From: an uncultured Burkholderiaceae bacterium
GTDB lineage: Bacteria; Pseudomonadota; Gammaproteobacteria; Burkholderiales; Burkholderiaceae_F
Length of the DNA: 7,753 nt
Direction: 5' to 3'
Assembly (NCBI GenBank): GCA_937936215.1
Contig: CALGWX010000122.1
Span: 1 to 7,753 of the forward strand
Under the pieces are notes generated by a model. The model was not told the origin of the DNA, did no database searches, and saw only the letters and a program-made list of their open reading frames with translations. This document shows, piece by piece, positions 1 to 6,244 of this stretch; within the stretch, counting starts at the first letter, position 1; each line of letters begins with the position of its first letter. Made by a program: the position numbers and the translations under genes.

Positions 1-279
1 ACGAGTGCATTGCGCGTTGGCCGCGGTGCGCGGGCAGTTCACGCAGCCTGAACGATGACGGACGGATTTCGAAGGGCGGCGTGGCCGGCACGGCGAACAG
101 GACGCACGACCGTTCTGCGGCGAGACTGGCCAGCCGGGGAAATTTCACGAGGTCGGCCCCGTATGCGTGCGTTGCGTCTCGGTGGATCGGCACGGTCGGC
201 ACGCGGGGGGTCGATCCGGTTCGTACCGCCGGGGCGGTGCGGGTTTTCGCGGCGCCGCTCGCGCGCAACGGCTTCGGCC

Positions 280-312
280 GCCGCTTCGCGGCTTCACGCC
301 GGCTGCGCCGGC
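280..312. repeat. Two tandem short hairpins, REP-like
   Basis: Two small perfect hairpins lie 5 nt apart. The first is GCCGC-TTC-GCGGC at 280-292. The second is GCCGG-CTGCG-CCGGC at 298-312. Closely paired GC-rich stem-loops in a non-coding stretch are the general form of REP-type repeats. No second copy exists in this window, so calling them a repeat family member is inference only. Confidence 0.3.
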
Positions 313-385
313 ATGAGCCCGCGCCGCAACGGGGTTGTCCGCATCCCGCATGCATCCGCGCAATGGCCGCTGCAGTCGAAAACCT

Positions 386-404
386 GCCGCGCGCTGCGCG
401 CGGC
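386..404. terminator. Perfect GC palindrome, possible terminator or other stem
   Basis: Nine bases (386-394) pair perfectly with 396-404 around a single central T, making a near-perfect 19-bp GC palindrome. On the + strand it is followed by TCGGTTTCCC, which is not a clean U-tract, so it is a weak candidate for an intrinsic terminator. It could also be the core of a palindromic repeat. It ends 33 bp before the left end of the insertion sequence. Confidence 0.25.
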
Positions 405-437
405 TCGGTTTCCCGCGTCCCTCGTGAGATATCCGGG

Positions 438-441
438 CTAG
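438..441. repeat. CTAG, candidate target-site duplication (left copy)
   Basis: CTAG is found at the outer edge of both inverted repeats (438-441 and 2467-2470). Removing 2025 bp plus one copy would restore an uninterrupted ccgggctagctccgg. CTAG is its own reverse complement, so it cannot be decided from one copy whether it belongs to the element or was duplicated on insertion. Confidence 0.4.
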
Positions 442-457
442 CCCGACTTCGCCGATT
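438..457 (+). repeat. Left terminal inverted repeat of the IS
   Basis: The sequence ctagcccgacttcgccgatt is the exact reverse complement of 2451-2470. Its first four bases, CTAG, are self-complementary and also end the right copy. The true element end may therefore be at C442 (16-bp repeat, cccgacttcgccgatt) with CTAG as a duplicated target, or at C438 (20-bp repeat). Confidence 0.9.
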
Positions 458-608
458 CGCCCCTCGCGGACGGCTGATTTGGTGTTGTGGCCGAGGCGAG
501 TGCGTTGATTTTGTTGGGGGTGCTGTGGGGGTGTTTGGCAAAAAGCGCGTGTAGTGAAGACCTTGGTGCTGGTCAGCGGCGAGTGGCTGCGGATAATGCG
601 CCGGCGAG

Positions 609-2390
609 ATGTTCCTGCGCGCCACCACCCGCAAGAAAGACGGCAAGGTCCATCGCTACTACAGCGTGGTGGAGAACCGTCGTGTGGCCGGCGGCCGCAT
701 CGTGCAGCGGCACGTGCTGTATCTGGGCGAGATCAACTCCTCGCAGCAGCGCGCCTGGCGCCGCTCGATCGAGGTCATCGAGGACGGGGCCGATACGCCG
801 CGCACGGTGGCGCTGTTTGCCGAGGACCGGGTCGGCGGCCTGGTTGCGGATGCCTCGATCGTCACGGTGAAACTCTCGGCGCTGCGTCTGCGGCGGCCGC
901 GGCAGTGGGGTGCTTGCTGGCTGACGCTGACGCTGTGGCAGGCGCTCGATCTGGACGTGTTCTTTGCACAGCGGCTGCCGCCGTCGAGGAAGGGCACGCG
1001 CTGGGATCAGGTCGTCTTCGTGCTGGCCTGCTACCGGCTGCTCAGTCCTGGCAGCGAGTGGCGGCTGCACCGGGAATGGTATGGGCGCACCGCGTTGGCC
1101 GATCTGCTGGGTGCCGACGAGTCGCTGGCCGACCCGCACGTGCTGTATCGCTGTCACGATCGGCTGCTGGCGCACAAGACGGCGCTGTTTGACCATCTGA
1201 CCGGTCGTTGGCGCGACCTGTTCAACGCCTCGTTCGAGGTCCTGCTGTATGACCTGACGAGCACCTACTTCGAATCCGACCCACCGCTGGACGAGCACGA
1301 CAAGCGCCGTCATGGCTACTCGCGCGATCACCGGCCCGACTGTGTGCAGATCGTCATCGCGCTGATCGTGACCCCGGACGGCCTGCCGCTGGCCTACGAG
1401 GTTCTGCCGGGCAACACCAGCGACGCGACGACGCTGCGCGCGTTTCTCGCCAGGATCGAGCAGCAGTACGGCAAGGCCGAGCGCATCTGGTGCATGGACC
1501 GTGGCATCCCGACCGAGGCCGTGCTCGAGCAGATGCGTGCGAGCGACCCGCCGGTGCGGTATCTCGTCGGCACCCCGAAGGGGCGCCTGAACCGCCTCGA
1601 CGCTGCTTTGCTGAACAAGCCTTGGTGCGAGGCGCGTCCTGGGGTGAAGGTCAAGCTGCTGCCCGAGGATGGCGAACTGTACGTCTACGCCGAGAGCCGG
1701 GATCGGATCGCCAAGGAGCGGGCGATGCGCCGGCGCCAGCTGAAGTGGCTGTGGGCACGGCTGGCGCAGGTGCAGGCGATGACGCTCGCCCGCGATGCCC
1801 TGTTGATGAAGCTCGGCGCCGCGCAGAACAAGGCGCCGGCGGCCTGGCGCCTGGTGGACGTCGTCGTCGATGCGCATACGCCCACCTTCACGTATCGGCT
1901 GAACCGAGCGCGGCTCAAACAGGTTCGGCGTCGCGAGGGCCGCTACCTGCTGCGCACGAACCTGACCGAAACCGACCCGGTCAAGCTGTGGACGTACTAC
2001 CTGCAGCTCGTTCAGGTCGAAGAGGCGTTCCGGACGCTGAAGAGCGATCTGGCGATCCGGCCGATCTTCCATCAGGTCGAGCTGCGCATCGAGGCGCACG
2101 TGTTCCTCGCCTTCCTCGCCTACTGTCTGTACGTGACGCTGGGCCGGATGCTCAGGCCGCTCGCCTCCGGGCTGACCGCGCGCAGCGCGCTGGCCAAGTT
2201 CGGCGCCGTGCAGATGGTCGACGTGCACCTGCCGACCACCGACGGGCGCGAGTTGATCCTGACGCGATACACGGAGCCCGACCCCGAACTGAAGCTGCTG
2301 CTTGAGCAGCTGAAGCTCACGCTGCCGCCGCAACCGAAACCGAAGATCACCGCCGCCCAGGCCGCAGCAGCAACCACCACGTCCATGTAG
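609..2390 (+). CDS. IS1634-family DDE transposase
   Basis: This is the transposase that cuts and joins the ends of the surrounding insertion sequence. The 593-residue protein is full length for the family. The N-terminal 60 residues (FLRATTRKKDGK, HRYYSVVENRR, VLYLGEI) are the usual start of IS1634/IS4-like transposases. The RNase H-like catalytic core shows LLYDLTSTYFE with Asp215, IWCMDRGIPTE with Asp297, and YLQLVQVEEAFRTLK with Glu471 and Lys478. The last fits the Y-(2)-x-(3)-E-(6)-K signature of IS4-type enzymes, with Leu467 where many relatives have Arg. The long insertion between the second Asp and the Glu is normal for this group. A family-typical segment (IRPIFHQVELRIEAHVFLAFLAYCLY) follows. 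The C-terminus is rich in Pro, Ala and Thr. ATG 609 is chosen because the family N-terminus begins there; no strong Shine-Dalgarno is visible. No frameshift or premature stop is seen. Confidence 0.93.
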   Translation: MFLRATTRKKDGKVHRYYSVVENRRVAGGRIVQRHVLYLGEINSSQQRAWRRSIEVIEDGADTPRTVALFAEDRVGGLVADASIVTVKLSALRLRRPRQWGACWLTLTLWQALDLDVFFAQRLPPSRKGTRWDQVVFVLACYRLLSPGSEWRLHREWYGRTALADLLGADESLADPHVLYRCHDRLLAHKTALFDHLTGRWRDLFNASFEVLLYDLTSTYFESDPPLDEHDKRRHGYSRDHRPDCVQIVIALIVTPDGLPLAYEVLPGNTSDATTLRAFLARIEQQYGKAERIWCMDRGIPTEAVLEQMRASDPPVRYLVGTPKGRLNRLDAALLNKPWCEARPGVKVKLLPEDGELYVYAESRDRIAKERAMRRRQLKWLWARLAQVQAMTLARDALLMKLGAAQNKAPAAWRLVDVVVDAHTPTFTYRLNRARLKQVRRREGRYLLRTNLTETDPVKLWTYYLQLVQVEEAFRTLKSDLAIRPIFHQVELRIEAHVFLAFLAYCLYVTLGRMLRPLASGLTARSALAKFGAVQMVDVHLPTTDGRELILTRYTEPDPELKLLLEQLKLTLPPQPKPKITAAQAAAATTTSM

Positions 2391-2450
2391 TGCAGACCTA
2401 CGGGGGTGGCCTCAAAAAAATTCAGTCACTTGGCGACCGCCAGCCCGTCA

Positions 2451-2470
2451 AATCGGCGAAGTCGGGCTAG
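2451..2470 (-). repeat. Right terminal inverted repeat of the IS
   Basis: The sequence aatcggcgaagtcgggctag is the perfect reverse complement of 438-457. It starts 60 bp after the transposase stop codon. Inward of the 20 bp the two ends no longer match. Outward there is only partial symmetry (6 of 10 positions), so the repeat ends are well defined to within the ambiguous CTAG. Confidence 0.9.
2467..2470. repeat. CTAG, candidate target-site duplication (right copy)
   Basis: Direct copy of the CTAG at 438-441, next to the inner 16-bp repeat. No longer direct repeat is seen outside it: left neighbours are tccggg and right neighbours are ctccgg. If CTAG is part of the element, the insertion left no recognisable duplication. 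Confidence 0.4.
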
Positions 2471-2603
2471 CTCCGGCATCGAGGCGGCCATTTGGAGCCA
2501 GCCGCGGCCGGGTCCGCGCGGCTGCATCACCGGCCGGCTGCCGCGGCCTCTGCAGCGGCAGCCTTCGCCAGCGCGGGGCGTTCGCGAGGGGGCGACGACG
2601 ACG
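2471..2603. other. Short spacer between IS and DUF4124 genes
   Basis: This 133-bp GC-rich stretch separates the right end of the insertion sequence from the stop codon of the downstream DUF4124 gene. I see no coding sequence in it. Its only clear structure is the hairpin at 2536-2563. Confidence 0.5.
2536..2563 (-). terminator. Hairpin after the DUF4124 pair, candidate terminator
   Basis: GGCTGCCGC (2536-2544) pairs perfectly with GCGGCAGCC (2555-2563) around a 10-nt loop. For - strand transcription it lies about 40 nt beyond the stop codon at 2604, a fitting place for a terminator. No U-tract follows, so it may act only as an RNA 3'-end stabiliser or be incidental in GC-rich DNA. Confidence 0.35.
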
Positions 2604-3119
2604 CTACGGCTTCAGCGGGCCGCAGTCTTCGACGTACAGGCTCTCGGCGCGCTTCAGGCGCCGCTGCGCCTCGGCCTGTTTGTTGAGCTTGGCCTCGGCG
2701 AGTTCTTCGCGCGCCTGCCGCACGCGCAGTTCCAGCCGCCGGCAATGCGCCTCCTGCTTCTTGGCCTGGGCCTGCGCCTTCTCCTGCTCGCGCGCCAGAC
2801 GCTCTTCCTCGGCCTTCAGCTTGCGCTCGAGCGCGGCGGCGGCGCGCACGTCCTGTTGCGCTCGCTGCTCCGCGGCCTTGCGGTCGGCAGCGCTGGGCGC
2901 GGCGGGCGCCGGCAGCGTCCGCACGGGTGTGGTGCCTGGCGGGCAGGGGCCGTTGGCGTAGCTCACCTTGCCCTCGGGCGACTCGCAACGCTGCACGTCC
3001 TGCGCCGCCGCTGGCCACGCCGCCGCCAACGTCAAGGCAGCGATACCGCCGAGCCCGCGGCGCGCCAGCGCGCGCCAACATTGCCGGCGGGGAGGCGGAT
3101 CCGCGCGCGGCGAGCTCAT
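2604..3119 (-). CDS. Exported DUF4124 protein, second of a tandem pair
   Basis: Predicted 171-residue exported protein of unknown function. Residues about 20-39 form a signal peptide: positive RRG, then a hydrophobic GIAALTLAAAW, then AAA before Gln40, a signal peptidase I type site. Residues 41-68 (VQRCESPEGKVSYANGPCPPGT) are the DUF4124 domain, a small envelope-associated domain common in proteobacteria. From about 78 to 160 the protein is rich in Ala, Glu, Lys and Arg, very likely a long helix or coiled coil. Cysteines stand at 45, 59, 126 and 166. ATG 3119 is chosen because it overlaps the TGA of the upstream paralogue as ATGA and gives a proper signal peptide; an open extension to 3254 would only cover the upstream gene in another frame. 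It is probably translated by coupling to that gene. Another unpaired Cys at 14 lies in the leader. Confidence 0.75.
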   Translation of the reverse strand: MSSPRADPPPRRQCWRALARRGLGGIAALTLAAAWPAAAQDVQRCESPEGKVSYANGPCPPGTTPVRTLPAPAAPSAADRKAAEQRAQQDVRAAAALERKLKAEEERLAREQEKAQAQAKKQEAHCRRLELRVRQAREELAEAKLNKQAEAQRRLKRAESLYVEDCGPLKP

Positions 3120-3568
3120 CGCTGCCGCGGGCACAGCGCCCGGTAGTCGTCCTGCGCCCGGCGCAGCGCCAGCTCGGCCGAGGCGCGCGCCTCGGCGGGT
3201 GCCACTTCGAGGTCCTGCTGCAGGCGCGAAATGTCGCGCAGGCGCGCCTCGCACTCGCGGCGCTGCGCGGCCAGCTGCGCGGTGAGTTCCTCGTCGAGCC
3301 GCGCCGGATCTTCCTCGCGGCGGCTGCGCGCCGGCTCCAGCCGCGCCGGCGCGGGCTTGGCGCGCTCGGCCGCGGCGCGGCCGGCCTCATGCACGATCAC
3401 CGGCGGCGACAGGTCGACCTGGCGTACCGCCTTCGTGTTCGGCGGGCACTCGGTATTGGAGTAGGTGACGCGGCCGTCGGGCGACTCGCAGCGCACGATC
3501 GCCGCCGCTTCGCCGGCCCCGCAGGCGGCGATGAGCGCGGCGCAGGCAGCGATGGTCGCGAAACGCAT
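3116..3568 (-). CDS. Exported DUF4124 protein, first of a tandem pair
   Basis: Predicted 150-residue exported protein of unknown function. Residues 1-23 (MRFATIAACAALIAACGAGEAAA) form a signal peptide. Cleavage may be after AAA, but IAAC ending at Cys16 also resembles a lipobox, so a lipoprotein is possible. Residues 24-50 (IVRCESPDGRVTYSNTECPP) are the DUF4124 domain, strikingly like the neighbouring paralogue. Residues about 60-145 are charged and Ala-rich, probably helical. Cysteines at 27, 41, 106 and 146 repeat the spacing of the paralogue exactly (14 and 40 residues). The ATG at 3568 is preferred to an upstream in-frame ATG at 3622 because it starts a compact signal peptide and a promoter-like sequence lies between the two. 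Its stop overlaps the start of the next gene (ATGA). Confidence 0.75.
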   Translation of the reverse strand: MRFATIAACAALIAACGAGEAAAIVRCESPDGRVTYSNTECPPNTKAVRQVDLSPPVIVHEAGRAAAERAKPAPARLEPARSRREEDPARLDEELTAQLAAQRRECEARLRDISRLQQDLEVAPAEARASAELALRRAQDDYRALCPRQR

Positions 3569-3593
3569 CGGGCGGCTGTTCGACGGTCGGGCC

Positions 3594-3622
3594 AGTGTAG
3601 CGACGGGCCACGCCGCGCCCAA
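3594..3622 (-). promoter_or_regulatory. Sigma70-like promoter of the DUF4124 pair
   Basis: On the - strand TTGGGC (3622-3617) is separated by exactly 17 bp from TACACT (3599-3594). The start codon of the first DUF4124 gene follows at 3568, leaving a short leader of about 20 nt. The -35 match is only moderate (TTG plus three mismatches). The spacing and placement after the upstream gene's stop suggest that the pair is transcribed on its own. Confidence 0.4.
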
Positions 3623-3638
3623 GGGGCGACGGCGTTGC

Positions 3639-3658
3639 GCGCGCCGTGCCGGGCGCGC
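3639..3658 (-). terminator. Hairpin between dehydrogenase gene and DUF4124 promoter
   Basis: GCGCGCC (3639-3645) pairs with GGCGCGC (3652-3658) around a 6-nt loop. It lies about 50 nt past the dehydrogenase stop at 3708 and just upstream of the promoter-like sequence of the next genes, where a terminator would be expected. There is no U-tract, and such stems arise easily in this GC-rich DNA, so support is weak. Confidence 0.25.
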
Positions 3659-3707
3659 CGGAGCATGCGGTTGCCGACTTCGCGCTGCGCCCTGCCGGCG
3701 GCGGCCG

Positions 3708-5104
<1,397 letters not shown>

Positions 5105-5108
<4 letters not shown>

Positions 5109-5485
5109 GCCCGCCTCCCGGCGCGCGCGGCGAGCTTGAACGGCCGCAGATAGACGATCGCCGCAACGTAAAACACGAGGCCAAGCGCCATCTGCAGCAC
5201 CGCGAGCCAGCGCACCGGCGGCGCATCGAAGACGCGCACGCTGCCCTCGGCAACGTACAACAGCACGAGCACGGTGGCCCACTGCATCGGCTTGACCTCG
5301 CCGCGCAGCACGCCCGCCAGCGGCAGCAACATCGGCAGGCCCTTCAGGGCCAGCCAGGAGCCGCCCGGGCGCAGCGGCGCCAGCAGCCACTCCCACAACA
5401 CGGTGAGCAGCAGCAGCGCGAGCCAACTCGCCGCCGCGACCCGCTGCGCCGTGCGCTGCACGGCCGACAGGGGCACCGCCGTCAT
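5105..5485 (-). CDS. DUF2069 family inner-membrane protein
   Basis: Small 126-residue integral membrane protein of unknown function. Four hydrophobic segments are visible at about 19-36, 44-60, 67-83 and 91-112. Family-like landmarks are WEWLLAPLRPGGSWLALKGLP (30-50 region), a basic RGEVKPMQW turn (61-69), and YVAEGSVR (77-84). The C-terminus is basic (LRPFKLAARAGRR), suggesting a cytoplasmic end. ATG 5485 is chosen over an in-frame GTG at 5539 because GGAAG (5497-5493) stands 7 nt upstream and the extra residues (PWLPWPSRRRPRDGSSR) look like leader DNA. Its TGA overlaps the ATG of the dehydrogenase gene, so the two are very likely co-translated. It follows wrbA by 103 bp on the same strand. 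This pairing with wrbA is common in betaproteobacteria (family knowledge). Confidence 0.85.
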
Positions 5486-5588
5486 GCGGCTGCTTCCGTC
5501 GCGCGGTCGGCGGCGCGACGGCCACGGCAGCCAAGGCACCGACGGGCCGGCGTTACGCGGCCGCCCGGGGCCCGCACCAGCGCTTGCG
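5486..5588. other. 103-bp gap between wrbA and the DUF2069 gene
   Basis: GC-rich spacer on the same-strand gene unit. I see no U-tract terminator and no clear promoter in it; the only functional signal is the GGAAG Shine-Dalgarno of the DUF2069 gene. Read-through from wrbA is therefore likely. If the GTG at 5539 were used instead of ATG 5485, the gap would shrink to 49 bp. Confidence 0.4.
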
Positions 5589-6188
5589 TCATCGGCGCAG
5601 CTTCAGCGCCACCGTCGCCAGCCGACGCCCCAGCGCCAAGGCCAGCCGGCCTTCCTCGGCGGTGACCGGCTTACCCTTGACGGTCGCATGATGGCTGGCG
5701 CCGTAGGGCGTGCCGCCGCTCGTGGTCTCGGCGAGATCCGGCTCGGTGAAGGGCAGGCCGACGATCAGCATGCCGTGGTGAAGCAGCGGCAGCATCATCG
5801 ACAGCAGGGTGGACTCCTGCCCGCCGTGCAGCGTGTTGGTCGAGGTGAATACGGCTGCCGGCTTGCCCGCCATCGCGCCGGACAGCCACAGCCCGGCCGT
5901 GCTGTCGATGAAGTGCTTCATCGGCGCGGCCATGTTGCCGAAGCGCGTGGGCGAGCCCAACGCCAGCCCGGCGCACTCCAGCAGATCGGTCAACTCGGCG
6001 TAGGGGCTGCCCTCGGGGGGCACCGGCGGCGCGGCGACCTCGGTCAGCGGCGCCACCGGCGGCACCGTGCGCAGCCGCGCTGACGCGCCGGGCACCTCGT
6101 CGACGCCCTGCGCGATGAGTTCCGCCAGCCGCCGGGTGGCGCCGTGGCGCGAGTAGTACAGGACGAGGATGTCGGCGCCGGCGGCCAC
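5589..6188 (-). CDS. wrbA: NAD(P)H:quinone oxidoreductase, WrbA family
   Basis: Predicted 199-residue cytoplasmic flavodoxin-like enzyme that uses FMN to reduce quinones by two electrons with NAD(P)H, avoiding semiquinone radicals. The phosphate-binding loop of flavodoxins is seen as YYSRHGATRRLAELI (11-25, S-x-x-G-x-T). GSPTRFGNMAAPMKHFID (78-95) is the second FMN loop, typical of WrbA. FTSTNTLHGGQESTLLSMM (114-132) and GGTPYGASH (158-166) are also WrbA hallmarks. Length matches the family. The start is GTG 6188: no in-frame ATG lies upstream, an in-frame TAG stands at 6212-6210, and the protein begins with the expected ADILVLYYS strand. No good Shine-Dalgarno is visible, so translation may be modest. 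It heads the - strand unit with the DUF2069 and dehydrogenase genes and is divergent from yihY. Confidence 0.93.
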   Translation of the reverse strand: MAAGADILVLYYSRHGATRRLAELIAQGVDEVPGASARLRTVPPVAPLTEVAAPPVPPEGSPYAELTDLLECAGLALGSPTRFGNMAAPMKHFIDSTAGLWLSGAMAGKPAAVFTSTNTLHGGQESTLLSMMLPLLHHGMLIVGLPFTEPDLAETTSGGTPYGASHHATVKGKPVTAEEGRLALALGRRLATVALKLRR

Positions 6189-6230
6189 GGGAAGATGCAG
6201 GGCGCATCGCTACTACTATCGGAGCGGCGC

Positions 6231-6236
6231 ATTATA
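6231..6236 (-). promoter_or_regulatory. Perfect -10 box for the wrbA unit
   Basis: On the - strand 6236-6231 reads TATAAT, the exact sigma70 -10 consensus, the only such AT-rich hexamer in this very GC-rich gap. Transcription would start near 6224, giving wrbA a leader of about 36 nt. No good -35 box is seen at 16-18 bp (it would lie inside the first codons of yihY), so the promoter may need an activator or be weak. Confidence 0.5.
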
Positions 6237-6240
6237 GGAA
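6236..6240 (+). promoter_or_regulatory. Shine-Dalgarno of yihY
   Basis: AGGAA lies 4 nt before the ATG at 6245, supporting that start. It touches the wrbA -10 box on the opposite strand. A possible yihY -10 is TACTAT at 6214-6219, without a convincing -35. Confidence 0.5.
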
Positions 6241-6244
6241 CGCG

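Larger units (their letters stand above)
1..437. other. Region without a supported gene, left of the IS
   Basis: I see no convincing gene here. A reading frame on the + strand is open from the left edge to 554, but its translation is rich in Arg, Ala and Gly, resembles no family I know, and runs straight across the left end of the insertion sequence. That is typical of chance openness in GC-rich DNA. A second + frame gives a short open tail ending in TGA at 56-58 (last residues about RVHCALAAVRGQF); it could be the C-terminus of a gene entering from the left, but 18 codons are too few to judge. The stretch holds GC-rich hairpins at 280-292, 298-312 and 386-404, described separately. It reads as intergenic or decayed DNA into which the IS inserted. 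Confidence 0.5.
438..2470 (+). mobile_element. Complete IS1634-family insertion sequence
   Basis: The element is bounded by a perfect 20-bp inverted repeat (438-457 and 2451-2470) and contains a single intact transposase gene in the middle. It spans 2033 bp, or 2025 bp if the outermost CTAG on each side is target duplication rather than element. The size, one-gene organisation and transposase type fit the IS1634 family (IS4-like DDE group). There is no passenger gene. It lies between a non-coding stretch on the left and the 3' end of the DUF4124 gene pair on the right, so it does not visibly interrupt a gene. Intact ends plus a full-length transposase suggest a recent and possibly still active copy; activity itself cannot be read from sequence. 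Confidence 0.88.

Noticed and set aside
55..554. Overlapping + strand open frames left of and into the IS
   Set aside because: They cross the IS left end and show no family resemblance, codon logic or ribosome binding site. They are treated as chance openness.
570..597. TGGTCA - 16 bp - GATAAT as transposase promoter
   Set aside because: The hexamers are acceptable, but the start codon at 609 is only 12 nt after the -10 box, leaving almost no leader. It was not listed as a feature without start-site data.
1490..2305. 271-codon + frame within the transposase gene
   Set aside because: Out-of-frame shadow. The transposase frame is intact and no slippery site or second IS protein is expected in this family.
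573..2333. 586-codon open frame antisense to the transposase
   Set aside because: It is fully contained opposite a gene with clear DDE motifs. Its translation is Gln/Arg/Val/Leu-rich without domain motifs, as expected of the complement of GC-rich codons.
2400..2450. A7 run (T7 on the - strand) near a short TGGCG/CGCCA hairpin as a terminator at the IS right end
   Set aside because: The stem is only 5 bp with a 2-nt loop, and the T run begins about 10 nt after it, too far for an intrinsic terminator.
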